DNA of 64,000 bases, taken from NCBI RefSeq assembly GCF_002879865.1, contig NZ_PNXY01000015.1:1-64000 (forward strand). The letters run 5' to 3'. Made by a program: the position numbers and the translations under genes. Source of the stretch: Paraburkholderia rhynchosiae (GTDB taxonomy: Bacteria; Pseudomonadota; Gammaproteobacteria; Burkholderiales; Burkholderiaceae). Below the pieces are notes generated by a model. The model worked only from the letters and a program-made list of their open reading frames with translations. It did no database searches and was not told the DNA's origin. Of this stretch, positions 52,302-61,389 are shown one piece after another (position 1 is the stretch's first letter; each line of letters opens with the position of its first letter).

Positions 52302-53854
52302 GCGCTGCGCCACCTCGCGCGACATGGCTAAGCGCGGCGAAGCTGCGCGGCGATTTTTTCCCGTGGGTATTGGCGGTCGTCACCGGTCTCGACTACTTTG
52401 ACAATTCCGTCTTCTCGTTTTTTACCAGCTATATCGCCGGTGGCATCAACGCGTCGCCCGACGAACCGGTGTGGGCTTCCAGCGCCTACGCGGTGGCGGC
52501 GGTGTTGGGCATCCTGCAACAGGAATGGTGGGTGGAACGTTTCGGCTACCGACGCTACGTGGCCGGCTGCATGCTGTCCTATTCGGCTGGCTCGGTGGTC
52601 GCGGCGCTATGCGAGTCGTCGATTGAACTTGCCTTCGCCCGCGGTTTTCAGGGCTATTTCATCGGCCCGATGATGGGCACGTGCCGCATTCTCATCCAGA
52701 TGAGCTTCACGCCTAAACAGCGGCCGGCGGCAACCCGCGCATTCCTGATTCTGATCGTATTGAGCAGTGCCCTTGCGTCTTTGATAGGCGGTCAACTGCT
52801 CGCATATTTTGGCTGGCGCGCGCTGTTCGCGTGCACCGCGCCCGCCGGCATGCTGTTCGCGGTTCTCGCCCTGCTCGCGTTACCCGATGCGGGCAACCGC
52901 CTGCCCGAGGAGCGCGGCTCCGCGCATTTCTGGCCGTACATCATTTTTGCGTTTGCGCAAGGCGCGCTGCAAATCGTCATGCAGCAGGTGCGCTTCCAGT
53001 TGTTCAGCGCATCGCCCGGTCTCATTTTGCTGACGGTCGCGGGACTGGTTGCGTTGGGCTGGTTCGCGTATCACCAGTGGCATCACCCGGCGCCCCTCAT
53101 GCGCCTGCATGCGTTGCGCGAAAAGGTGTTCCAGGTCGGCCTCGTGCTTTACATGTTTTACTACTACATCTCGACCGCATTCAGCTATCTGATTTCGCGC
53201 TTTCTCGAGAGCGGTCTCGGTTATCCGGTCGAGAACACCGGGCAACTCGTTGGTGTCACGTCACTGATTTCCGCGAGCGCATTATTCATCTATCTGCGCT
53301 TCGCAAAACTTCTGACGCGCAAGAAGTGGATCATCGTGCCGGGGTTCGCGGTCGCCGCGGTCACGGCGGCGTGGATGACGCGCATGTCGCCGGACGCCGG
53401 CGAAGCGGCGCTCGTCGGGCCGCTCCTGTTGCGCGGCCTGCTGCTGTTGTTCATCGTGCTGCCCGTCGCCAATCTGACCTTCCGTATCTTCGCGATCGAG
53501 GAATTCACGCACGGCTACCGGCTCAAAAACATCGTCCGGCAACTGACGATATCATTCGCGACGGCCTCGGTGATCATCGTGGAACAGCATCGGCAGGCAT
53601 TGCATCAAGCCCGACTCGCGGAGTTCGTGAATCCGTACAATCCATTGTTTCAGAACTCGCTTGCCGCGCTGACCCGAGCGTTTTCCGCCGCGGGACGCTC
53701 GCCGTCGGACGCGCGTTCGCTTGCAGTCGTGGAAATCAGCCGGACAGTCGCGCGACAGGCGAGCTTTCTGACGTCGCTCGACGGCTTCTATTTCCTGATC
53801 GGCATCGCGATATGCGGCGGAATTTTTGCCGCGTGGCAAAAACAGATCGATTAA
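52298..53854 (+). CDS. MFS exporter (DHA2/EmrB-like)
   Basis: A 518-residue membrane protein with 12-14 predicted spans, e.g. FFPWVLAVVTGLDYFDNSVFSFF at the N-terminus, and the loop GYRRYVAGC between early helices. It fits the drug:H+ antiporter branch and was likely recruited under the preceding MerR. The substrate cannot be read from sequence. Confidence 0.8.
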   Translation: MSAAPPRATWLSAAKLRGDFFPWVLAVVTGLDYFDNSVFSFFTSYIAGGINASPDEPVWASSAYAVAAVLGILQQEWWVERFGYRRYVAGCMLSYSAGSVVAALCESSIELAFARGFQGYFIGPMMGTCRILIQMSFTPKQRPAATRAFLILIVLSSALASLIGGQLLAYFGWRALFACTAPAGMLFAVLALLALPDAGNRLPEERGSAHFWPYIIFAFAQGALQIVMQQVRFQLFSASPGLILLTVAGLVALGWFAYHQWHHPAPLMRLHALREKVFQVGLVLYMFYYYISTAFSYLISRFLESGLGYPVENTGQLVGVTSLISASALFIYLRFAKLLTRKKWIIVPGFAVAAVTAAWMTRMSPDAGEAALVGPLLLRGLLLLFIVLPVANLTFRIFAIEEFTHGYRLKNIVRQLTISFATASVIIVEQHRQALHQARLAEFVNPYNPLFQNSLAALTRAFSAAGRSPSDARSLAVVEISRTVARQASFLTSLDGFYFLIGIAICGGIFAAWQKQID

Positions 53855-53868
53855 CGTTTCATCGGCCC

Positions 53869-54702
53869 ATGCTTTCGAAACTCACTCAATGGTTCGGCGC
53901 CCGCCGGCGCGAGCGCGCGCTGCGCGAGTACGCGATCGACGACGCGCTGTGGCAGGCCACGCTCGACGGCTTGCCGTTTCTCGTGCATTTGAGCGCGCCG
54001 GATCTCGCGCGCCTGCGCGAACTGAGCAGTCTTTTCATCGCGCAGAAGGAATTTTCGACCGCGCACGATCTGGAACTGACCGACGCAATGACTGTGGCGA
54101 TTGCCGCCCAGGCGTGCTTGCCGGTGCTGAATCTGAGTCTGGATCTGTATCGCGGATGGGTCGGCGTGATCGTCTATCCCGGCGAATTCGTGATCCGCAA
54201 GACCGTTGAGGACGAAGACGGCGTCGTTCACGAAGTCGAACACGACGCGAGCGGCGAAGCGTGGGAAGGCGGCCCCGTTGTGCTGTCATGGGAAGACGCG
54301 CAGATGACGGACGGTGCCGATGCGTACAACGTGGTCATCCACGAATTCGCGCACAAGATCGATATGCTGAACGGCGAAGCGGACGGCCATCCGCCGCTCG
54401 TGCGCCGTTGGCACGCGCCGCTCGACTCGCAGGCGTGGGCGGACGTGTTCGATTCCGCCTACGATCAATTCTGCGCCCGCATCGACGCGGTGCCTCAGCG
54501 GCGCTGGACGCGTTTCGAGCGCGAGTCGCTGATCGATCCGTACGCCGCGGACCATCCGTCGGAATTTTTTGCCGTGTGCAGCGAGGCGCTGTTCGTCAAG
54601 CCACAGGCCTTTGAAGCGGAATATCCCGAGTTATATCGCCTCCTCGCACGTTATTACCGCCAGGACCCGGCGCGAGTCGGTCTCACGTTTGCGTCGCCGT
54701 AA
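53869..54702 (+). CDS. mtfA: MtfA-like zinc peptidase (M90)
   Basis: A 277-residue M90 peptidase. VVIHEFAHKIDMLNG is the zinc motif HExxH, and later DPYAADHPSEFFAVCSEALF gives the downstream acidic ligand. In E. coli, MtfA binds Mlc and relieves ptsG repression. ATG 53869 starts the typical length; the longer frame in the track reads through the MFS gene. Confidence 0.85.
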   Translation: MLSKLTQWFGARRRERALREYAIDDALWQATLDGLPFLVHLSAPDLARLRELSSLFIAQKEFSTAHDLELTDAMTVAIAAQACLPVLNLSLDLYRGWVGVIVYPGEFVIRKTVEDEDGVVHEVEHDASGEAWEGGPVVLSWEDAQMTDGADAYNVVIHEFAHKIDMLNGEADGHPPLVRRWHAPLDSQAWADVFDSAYDQFCARIDAVPQRRWTRFERESLIDPYAADHPSEFFAVCSEALFVKPQAFEAEYPELYRLLARYYRQDPARVGLTFASP

Positions 54703-54871
54703 TAACTTGAATCCGGATAAGGCGGGCAAAAACCTCCCGGAATTCGTCAAGCGACTGATTTTCTGGCATAATCGCCGTTTTTCGACCATAGGCAAGTGGC
54801 TCGCGCCTAGATGCGGTCCGCGCTCAAGCGGCTGCACGCGGGTTGGCTACCGCCAGATTAAAGGAAAGACC

Positions 54872-55138
54872 ATGAAAGAAGGCATTCACCCGAATTATCG
54901 CGAAGTGCTGTTCATCGACATGTCGAACGACTTCAAGTTTGTAACGCGCTCGACCATCCAGACGCGTGAAACCGCCGAATTCAACGGCAAGACCTACCCG
55001 CTCGCCAAGATCGAAGTGTCGTCGGAATCGCATCCGTTCTACACCGGCCAGCAAAAGATCATGGACACGGCAGGCCGCGTCGAGAAGTTCAACAAGAAGT
55101 TCGGTTCGCGCGCTACCGGCAAGGCAGCAGCGAAGTAA
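54872..55138 (+). CDS. rpmE2: 50S ribosomal protein L31 type B
   Basis: An 88-residue L31B: MKEGIHPNYREVLFIDMSND, later SHPFYTGQQKIMDTAGRVEKFNKKF. It has no Cys, unlike the zinc-binding L31 type A, so is zinc-independent. AAGGA lies 6 bases from ATG. A possible -10 CATAAT lies at 54767-54772, giving a leader of about 100 nt. Confidence 0.93.
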   Translation: MKEGIHPNYREVLFIDMSNDFKFVTRSTIQTRETAEFNGKTYPLAKIEVSSESHPFYTGQQKIMDTAGRVEKFNKKFGSRATGKAAAK

Positions 55139-55202
55139 TACCCGCCGCTCCGGCTCGTTCGGCCGATTTATGCAGGTTTGGCCGGCAGCGAAGCAGCAAA
55201 AG

Positions 55203-55228
55203 AAGGGCAGCGCAAGCTGCCCTTTTTT
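55203..55228 (+). terminator. intrinsic terminator of rpmE2
   Basis: AAGGGCAGC-GCAA-GCTGCCCTT is followed by T tract. Confidence 0.88.
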
Positions 55229-55364
55229 GTCGCCTGCGCGCAGATGCCGGGTCGCGAGTGTTCGACCCGGCGCACGCGTCACACAACCGGCATCGTGTAA
55301 CAACATGCTCGACGCCGTTGCAGGCCATTACCGGCCGTGACGCGTACAGCCCCGCCCGACTACA

Positions 55365-57203
55365 ATGCCGGATGCTCCAATCAGGCCATTCAAGCCCGAC
55401 ATGCCGTCCGGTGACGGCTTTCGCTTATCCAAGATCCCAAACCGCATGAGACCTGTCGTTCGACTGACTGCTTCTGCGACCAGTGCGTTGCCGCGCTGGC
55501 TGCTGCTGACCATCTGTATCGTCTATGCATCGTTCGGACTGTTTGGCCGCGATCCGTGGAAGAACGAGGACGCAGCCGGCTTCGGCGTAATGTGGACCAT
55601 GGCGAACGGCAGCGCGCACGACTGGCTTCTGCCGAATCTGGTCGGCAAGTATCTGACTGAAGACGGCCCGCTCGGCTACTGGCTTGGCGCCAGCGCGATC
55701 CGCGTGCTCGCGCCGTGGGTCGATGCAAGCAATGCATCCCGCGTCGTCACGGGCTTGCTGTTTTGCGCGGGCTGCGCGTTCGTCTGGTACGCCGCCTATC
55801 TGCTGGGACGGCGCGCCGAAGTACAGCCGTTCAAATATGCATTCGGCGGCGAGCCGGAACCTCGCGATTACGGCCGCACGCTCGCCGACGGTGCCCTTCT
55901 CATTTTGCTCGCCTGCTTCGGCCTCGCAGAACGCGGCCACGAAACCACGCCTCAGTTGGCGCAATTCGTGTGCATAGCGATGCTCGTCTACGGGCTAGTG
56001 CGGATGATCGACAAGCCGATTCAAGGCGCGTTGATCTGGGGCTTCGCGCTCGGCCTTGTCACACTCGCGAGCAGCCCCGTGCTGGTCGGCGCGCTTCTGC
56101 TCGGCACGCTCGCCATGACGCTGATCGTGCGCGAAACGCGCTCGCGCTGGCTGCTGTTGGCCGGCCTGCCGGTTGCGCTCGCGATCTCGGTCGCGTGGCC
56201 CATTGCCGCGCTTGCCGCCTTTCCCGTCGATGCCGTCTGGTATCTAAACCAATGGGTGCATGTCAGCCTGAGTTCGTTCGCCGGCCCACCCGGCTCGGTC
56301 GCAGCGTACGCGCTGAAAAACCTGCCGCTCTTCACATGGCCCGCGTGGCCGCTCGCGCTGTGGGCCTGGTTTAGCTGGTCGGGTCTGCGCCGCGCGCCGC
56401 ACGTCGCGATTCCGCTTTCGGTGATCGGGCCGCTGCTGGTGCTGGTGATCCTCCAGAGCCATCAGTCGAACCGGCTTTATATGTTGCTGCTGCCGGCGCT
56501 TGCGGTGCTGGCCACGTTCGCGTTGCCCACGCTCAAGCGCGGCGCGATCAACGCGATCGACTGGTTCGCATTGCTCAGCTTCACGATTCTGGGCAGCTTC
56601 GTCTGGCTCGTGTATGTGGCCGGCCTGACGGGTTTCCCGCATCCGCTCGCGCGCAACCTCGCGCGTCTCGCTCCGGGCTTCGCGCCGCAGTTCAAGGTTC
56701 TTTCGTTCATCTGCGCGGTCGCGGTAACCATTTGCTGGTTCGTGCTGGTGCAATGGCGGCTTGCGCGTCATCCGAAGGTGCTGTGGCGCAGCGTGGTGCT
56801 CTCGAGCGCGGGCACGACGCTGATGTGGGTGCTGCTGATGACCTTGTGGCTGCCGGTCGTCAACTACAGCCGGACCTATAAGGACGTCGCGCAACAGATC
56901 GCGAGCCATCTGCCGGAGGACTACACGTGCATATCGCCCGTGCGGCTCGGCAATGCGCAGATCGCGACCTTCGCGTATTTCGGCGACATGCACTTTGCGT
57001 TCGATCAGGACTGCGACGTCATTCTGCGTCAGGACACGCAGGAATACGGCGAGCCGAGTGCGATGTCCGACTTTGTGTGGAAGCTCGTGTGGGAAGGCCG
57101 CCGCGTGGCCGACCGCGATGAACGCTTCAGGCTGTATGTGCGTATCGATCGTCCGAAACCGCCTGTCGTCAAACGGCGCAACTGGCACAAGAAATCCGGC
57201 TGA
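55365..57203 (+). CDS. ArnT-like membrane glycosyltransferase (GT39/83 type)
   Basis: Up to 612 residues, with about 12 spans. The N-terminal luminal loop (GRDPWKNEDAAGFGVMWTMANGSAHDWLLPN) and DGPLGYWLGA resemble the donor/acceptor loops of ArnT-family lipid-linked glycosyltransferases. ATG 55365 lies inside a TACAAT that might itself be a -10, so ATG 55401 or 55446 are alternatives. The C-terminal soluble part (about 90 residues) is distinctive. Sugar and acceptor unknown. A MATE exporter starts 2 bp after the stop. Confidence 0.8.
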   Translation: MPDAPIRPFKPDMPSGDGFRLSKIPNRMRPVVRLTASATSALPRWLLLTICIVYASFGLFGRDPWKNEDAAGFGVMWTMANGSAHDWLLPNLVGKYLTEDGPLGYWLGASAIRVLAPWVDASNASRVVTGLLFCAGCAFVWYAAYLLGRRAEVQPFKYAFGGEPEPRDYGRTLADGALLILLACFGLAERGHETTPQLAQFVCIAMLVYGLVRMIDKPIQGALIWGFALGLVTLASSPVLVGALLLGTLAMTLIVRETRSRWLLLAGLPVALAISVAWPIAALAAFPVDAVWYLNQWVHVSLSSFAGPPGSVAAYALKNLPLFTWPAWPLALWAWFSWSGLRRAPHVAIPLSVIGPLLVLVILQSHQSNRLYMLLLPALAVLATFALPTLKRGAINAIDWFALLSFTILGSFVWLVYVAGLTGFPHPLARNLARLAPGFAPQFKVLSFICAVAVTICWFVLVQWRLARHPKVLWRSVVLSSAGTTLMWVLLMTLWLPVVNYSRTYKDVAQQIASHLPEDYTCISPVRLGNAQIATFAYFGDMHFAFDQDCDVILRQDTQEYGEPSAMSDFVWKLVWEGRRVADRDERFRLYVRIDRPKPPVVKRRNWHKKSG

Positions 57204-57205
57204 CC

Positions 57206-58585
57206 ATGCTCGCCGACGTACGAAAAATCGCCGGGCTCGCGTGGCCCGTGCTGATCGGCCAACTGGCGATCATCGCGTTTGGCGTAATCGATACGGCCAT
57301 GGTCGGGCGCTACTCGGCGGTCGATCTCGCCGCGCTGGGCCTCGGCTCGTCGATCTATATTTCCGTGTATATCGGCTTGACCGGCATTCTCACCGCGCTG
57401 CAACCGATCACCGCGCAACTGTACGGCGCGCGCCGCTATCTCGAGATCGGGGAAGAGGTCCGGCAAGCCTTGTGGCTCGGGCTGGCACTCACGGTGATCG
57501 GCTTCCTGATCCTGTACTTCCCGGGCTACCTGCTGCATCTCGCGCGCGTGCCCGAAGCACTGCATGAGCGCACGATCTCGTATCTGCGGATACTCGCGTT
57601 CGGCCTGCCGGCCGGCCTCGCCTTTCGCATTTACGGTTCGATCAGCAATGCGGTCGGCCAGCCACGGCTCGTAATGATCCTCCAGATCGGCGCGCTGTTG
57701 CTGAAGGTGCCGCTCAATACGTGGTTCATTTTCGGCGGTCTCGGCGTGCCGGCGCTCGGCGGCCCCGGCTGTGCTCTTGCAAGTAGCATGATCAACTGGG
57801 GCCTGGCGCTGGTAGGCATGTTGCTGCTGACGCGTGTCGACGTATTTACGCCTTTCGCGATCTTCAAGCGCTTCTGCTGGCCGGTCTGGCGGCGTCAAGC
57901 CGCACAGTTGCGCCTCGGCATTCCGATGGGACTGTCGTATCTGATCGAAGTCACGTCTTATACATTCATGGCGCTCTTCATCGCGCGCTTCGGCACGACG
58001 ACGCTCGCCGGCCATCAGATCGCCGGCAACATCGGCGCGGTGCTGTATATGACACCGCTGTCGATCGGCATCGCATCGTCGACGCTGGTCGCTCAGGCGC
58101 TCGGCGCGCATCGCCCTGAGGCTGCGCGCACGCTGTCGCGTCACGGCATCATGATGGCCGTCGCGATCGCCTGCTGTTACGGCGCGATCGTGTTGGTGCT
58201 GCGGCCCTACGTGATCGAGGGCTATACGCCGAACGCGCAAGTGTTGGCTGCGGCGATGCCGTTAGTGCTGATCGTCGTCTGTTATCACCTGTTCGACGCG
58301 TTGCAGATCACCACCGCGTTCGTGCTGCGCGCCTACAAGGTCGCAGTCGTGCCGACCGTGATCTACGCGGTCGCGCTGTGGGGCGTGGGTCTCGGCGGGG
58401 GTTATCTGCTCGGCTTCAATGTGACCGGCACGATCCCGTCATGGTTGACCGGGGCACGCGGATTCTGGGTCGCCAATACGGCGAGTCTGGCGATTGCCGG
58501 CATTGGCTTGCTGCTCTACTGGCGCGTGATCAGCAGGCGGCACGTGCGCGCGGCGGCGGCGCTGCGGCCGGATGTCACCGTCTGA
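57206..58585 (+). CDS. MATE-family exporter (NorM/DinF-like)
   Basis: A 459-residue protein with 12 spans; N-terminal VLIGQLAIIAFGVIDTAMVGRYS and, in the second half, GTTTLAGHQIAGNI. It probably exports cationic drugs or dyes with Na+ or H+. It is coupled to the glycosyltransferase gene; its stop TGA lies within the first of several 13-bp repeats. Confidence 0.88.
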   Translation: MLADVRKIAGLAWPVLIGQLAIIAFGVIDTAMVGRYSAVDLAALGLGSSIYISVYIGLTGILTALQPITAQLYGARRYLEIGEEVRQALWLGLALTVIGFLILYFPGYLLHLARVPEALHERTISYLRILAFGLPAGLAFRIYGSISNAVGQPRLVMILQIGALLLKVPLNTWFIFGGLGVPALGGPGCALASSMINWGLALVGMLLLTRVDVFTPFAIFKRFCWPVWRRQAAQLRLGIPMGLSYLIEVTSYTFMALFIARFGTTTLAGHQIAGNIGAVLYMTPLSIGIASSTLVAQALGAHRPEAARTLSRHGIMMAVAIACCYGAIVLVLRPYVIEGYTPNAQVLAAAMPLVLIVVCYHLFDALQITTAFVLRAYKVAVVPTVIYAVALWGVGLGGGYLLGFNVTGTIPSWLTGARGFWVANTASLAIAGIGLLLYWRVISRRHVRAAAALRPDVTV

Positions 58586-58640
58586 CATCACCGTCTGACA
58601 GCATCGTTTGACACGACCGTCTGACACCACCGTTTGACGC
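58573..58640. repeat. degenerate 13-bp tandem repeats CACCGTYTGACRY
   Basis: Five consecutive 13-bp units: CACCGTCTGACAT, CACCGTCTGACAG, CATCGTTTGACAC, GACCGTCTGACAC, CACCGTTTGACGC. Looser copies continue to about 58745 (CACCATCTGACGC, CACCGCTTGACTC, CACCGCTCGACGC). They lie just after the MATE gene. Confidence 0.7.
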
Positions 58641-58786
58641 TGAGGCCGCGCGCGCCGTCGCGGCCACCATCTGACGCCGGGGCCCCACGCATAGCCCAGC
58701 ACCGCTTGACTCTGATACCGCGCGTAGACGCCACCGCTCGACGCTAGGGCCGCCCGCGCGGGTAACGCACATGGCCCACGCGCTAC

Positions 58787-59224
58787 TCAAGCCACCTGCG
58801 CGACCTGCACAGCCCTTTCCGATTGTGCCTTTTTCGATGCCTGATCATGGCGCTCGAAAATCTCGCGCGCCGCGAACAACGCGTTCAACGCCGCCGGAAA
58901 GCCAGCGTACAGCGTCATCTGCATGAACACCTCGACGATTTCCTCGCGCGTGCAGCCGACGTTCAACGCGGCTTCGATATGCACCTTCAACTGCGGTTGA
59001 GCACAGCCGAGCGTCGCGAGAGAAGCGATCGCCGCAATTTCTCTCGCGCGCAGATCGAGCTGCGGGCGGCTGTAAATATCGCCGAAACCGAATTCGATCA
59101 GGAGACGCCCGAAGTCCGGCGCAATCGGCGCGAGCGCGGCGATCACCTGCTCGCCGGCCGAACCGTCGATTTCCCTCAGTTTGTTCCAGCCTTGCGTGTA
59201 GCGGTCGTTTTGTGCGTGGTCCAT
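58787..59224 (-). CDS. carboxymuconolactone decarboxylase family protein
   Basis: A 145-residue CMD/AhpD-fold protein: LIEFGFGDIYSRPQLDLRAREIAAIASLATLGCAQPQLKVHIEAALNVGCTREEIVEVFMQMTLYAGFPAALNAL. Some relatives work as peroxidase partners or in aromatic lactone decarboxylation. GGAAAAGGAC precedes ATG 59224. It overlaps the upstream MerR gene by 49 bp in another frame. Confidence 0.85.
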   Translation of the reverse strand: MDHAQNDRYTQGWNKLREIDGSAGEQVIAALAPIAPDFGRLLIEFGFGDIYSRPQLDLRAREIAAIASLATLGCAQPQLKVHIEAALNVGCTREEIVEVFMQMTLYAGFPAALNALFAAREIFERHDQASKKAQSERAVQVAQVA

Positions 59225-59676
59225 GGTGAGTCCTTTTCCGAGTGTGAAAACGATGACGTGTCGTCGATCTGTCGTGTCGCACTATCCGCGGCGGACGCTT
59301 GCGCGGCCGCTTCGCCTTCGTAGTACGCGATCTTGTCGGTGATCGCGCCCAGGCTGGTCTGCAACTCGGCGATCCGCGCCAGAACCGCATCGCGATGCGC
59401 CACCAGCAGATCGCGGCGTGCGCCGATCGTAGGCTGACCCTCGGCACGCAGCGCTGCGAACGCCTGCATGCCCGCGACCGGCATGCCGGTCGCTTTCAGG
59501 CGCATCACGAATTGCAGCCAGTCGAGATCGGCCGGCGAATACAGGCGATGTCCCGCCTGGGTGCGACCCACCGTGCGAATCAGCCCGGCCTGCTCGTAGT
59601 AACGCAGCGTGTGCGTGGAGACGCCGATGGTTTCGGCGACTTGCCCGATGGTGAGTGCGTTCGACGTTTTCGACAT
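59176..59676 (-). CDS. MerR-family regulator
   Basis: A 166-residue MerR: TIGQVAETIGVSTHTLRYYEQAGLIRTVGRTQAGHRLY. The C-terminal dimer helix and tail lack cysteines for metals. Overlaps the CMD gene start. The promoter has a 19-bp spacer holding a 22-bp palindrome, indicating autoregulation. Confidence 0.85.
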   Translation of the reverse strand: MSKTSNALTIGQVAETIGVSTHTLRYYEQAGLIRTVGRTQAGHRLYSPADLDWLQFVMRLKATGMPVAGMQAFAALRAEGQPTIGARRDLLVAHRDAVLARIAELQTSLGAITDKIAYYEGEAAAQASAADSATRQIDDTSSFSHSEKDSPWTTHKTTATRKAGTN

Positions 59677-59686
59677 GACAGGACTC

Positions 59687-59717
59687 AGGTTAGGACTTCG
59701 AGTGCACTCTAAGTCAA
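59687..59717 (-). promoter_or_regulatory. MerR promoter/operator, 19-bp spacer
   Basis: On the minus strand TTGACT (-35) and TAACCT (-10) are 19 bp apart, spanning the near-perfect palindrome GACTTAGAGTGCACTCGAAG (plus TC). Typical of MerR autoregulated promoters. The predicted start site is only a few bases from the ATG at 59676. Confidence 0.65.
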
Positions 59718-59974
59718 GTGCGCCGCGCTGTCATTTTTGGCGCCAACCCCGGCGCGTGATAGATCGAGCCGATTAATCGGCTCACAACCGCCCCATTAGC
59801 AGGCAAAAGGTTTAAATATTGTCCACAGTGATTTACTTGCCATCAATCGATCGGTATAAATCGTCGGCGTTCGCAAATAAGGGCGCGCATTTGTTCTATG
59901 CTTAAGCGCACCGTCTACCGACAGGTTGCGTCGTCTATTCCGGCTAACTTTTTGCCCTCTGTGGAGTGCTTGCC

Positions 59975-60592
59975 ATGCTGAAAAAGCTTCTGATGCTTTG
60001 TGTTGCTTTGGCCTTGTCGCTGTCAGCCGGATTCGCGGCCGCAGTGGAAGTGAATTCCGCCGATCAGGCGGCGCTCGAATCAGTCAAGGGCATCGGGCCG
60101 GCCCACGCGAAGGCGATCATCGAAGAGCGCTCGAAGAACGGTCCGTTCAAGGACGCCGACGATCTGGCCGCGCGCGTCAAAGGCATCGGCAGCAAGTCGG
60201 TTGTGAATCTCGAAGCGGCGGGCTTGACGATCAACGGTTCGTCGACGCCGCCGGCGGGCGCGAAGCCTGCCACGAAGGCCGCGAACACGGGCAGCACCGC
60301 CAGCACGAAGGCCGCGCCTGCGGCGACTACTGCGGCAACCACTTCCGCGGCAACGACCGCAGCGCCCGCCACGCCTGTCGAGGCGTCCGGCGCGAAGCCG
60401 TCGAAGTCATCGAAGAAGAAGGCGAAGGCTGCCGCTTCGGAAGCCGCGGCGGCGTCCGCGCCGGCAACGACTGCCGCGGCACCCGCGGCCTCAGCAAGCG
60501 CGCCTGCCGATGCATCCGGCGCGAAGGCGTCGAAGAAGAAAGCGAAGAAGAGCAAGGCCGCGTCCGCGGCGGCCGCTTCGGGCGGCGCTTAA
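59975..60592 (+). CDS. ComEA-like helix-hairpin-helix protein
   Basis: A 205-residue exported DNA-binding protein. Signal peptide (residues 1-24, LLMLCVALALSLSAGFAAA), then VEVNSADQAALESVKGIGPAHAKAIIEER and LAARVKGIGSKSVVNL (two HhH hairpins) as in ComEA. The C-terminal 120 residues are Ala/Thr/Lys repeats (KASKKKAKKSKAA), unlike short ComEA. ATG 59975 follows GGAG; GTG 59966 is the alternative. Confidence 0.85.
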   Translation: MLKKLLMLCVALALSLSAGFAAAVEVNSADQAALESVKGIGPAHAKAIIEERSKNGPFKDADDLAARVKGIGSKSVVNLEAAGLTINGSSTPPAGAKPATKAANTGSTASTKAAPAATTAATTSAATTAAPATPVEASGAKPSKSSKKKAKAAASEAAAASAPATTAAAPAASASAPADASGAKASKKKAKKSKAASAAAASGGA

Positions 60593-60825
60593 GCGGACTT
60601 GCGTAAGAACACTGAGGCAAGTGCACTCACAAGAGAGAGATTTCATCAACCCAGCAAGGTCGAGCGCCCGGAGCGACGTTCCTGTGCAATCACCGCCCAG
60701 CCGGCGCGTGACCAGCACATCGGCATCGCCCTGTCGCGCGCCTTCCTTCCCACGACGCCGCGCGACCGCACGGCGCGTCACCCGCCGACTCGTCATCCAC
60801 GTGTCGGCATTCAAGAGAGACCGTC

Positions 60826-61254
60826 ATGAGCTTACTCGACACCCTCGGTTCCCTGGTTGGCAAATCGCCCGAAGGCGGCGGCCAGCAAGCGCTGATCGCA
60901 GCCGCACTCGAATTCGTCAATAGCCAGCCAGGCGGCCTGAACGGCCTGATCCAGCGCTTTCAGGAAAAAGGCCTCGGCGACGTCGTGTCGTCGTGGGTCA
61001 GCAACGGCGAGAACCAGCCGATTGCAGCCGATGCGCTGCATAGCGTACTCGGCTCCGAAGCCGTTACAGGCCTCGCCGCAAAAGCCGGCGTGCAACCCGA
61101 CCAGGTCACCGGCCTGCTTTCGCAGATCCTGCCGCACGTGGTCAACGCCGCGACGCCGGACGGCGAAGTGCCGGCCGAAGGCAAGCTGAATGCGACCACC
61201 GTGCTCGGCGCACTCGGCGGCCTGTCGGCACTGTTCGGCAAGGGCACCGCGTAA
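60826..61254 (+). CDS. YidB-like (DUF937) protein
   Basis: A 142-residue protein with the YidB pattern: LIAAALEFVNSQPGGLNGLIQRFQEKGLGDVVSSWVSNGENQPI, then LHSVLGSEAV and TGLLSQILPHVVNAATPDG. Function of the family is not established. Length typical. Confidence 0.85.
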   Translation: MSLLDTLGSLVGKSPEGGGQQALIAAALEFVNSQPGGLNGLIQRFQEKGLGDVVSSWVSNGENQPIAADALHSVLGSEAVTGLAAKAGVQPDQVTGLLSQILPHVVNAATPDGEVPAEGKLNATTVLGALGGLSALFGKGTA

Positions 61255-61286
61255 GGCACCTCGCCTGTCCATTGAGATGGCAAAAA

Positions 61287-61320
61287 AAAGCGGCAACGAA
61301 GGTGACTTCGTTGCCGCTTT
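61287..61320 (-). terminator. terminator between yidB-like gene and clpB
   Basis: AAAGCGGCAACGAAG-TCACC-type stem (15-bp perfect pairing around GTGA). On the minus strand it ends in a run of T, so it mainly serves clpB. Confidence 0.8.
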
Positions 61321-61389
61321 GCCATGTGCGCGAGTTTCGGCGTGACGGGCCTTAATTCAATTCAACGCGCCACGCCAACGCGCGCCTCA

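Noticed and set aside
52831..54702. A 623-residue reading of mtfA
   Set aside because: The upstream part runs through the MFS gene in another frame; the family start is ATG 53869.
58573..58745. CRISPR array
   Set aside because: Units are 13 bp and contiguous, with no spacers and no cas genes.
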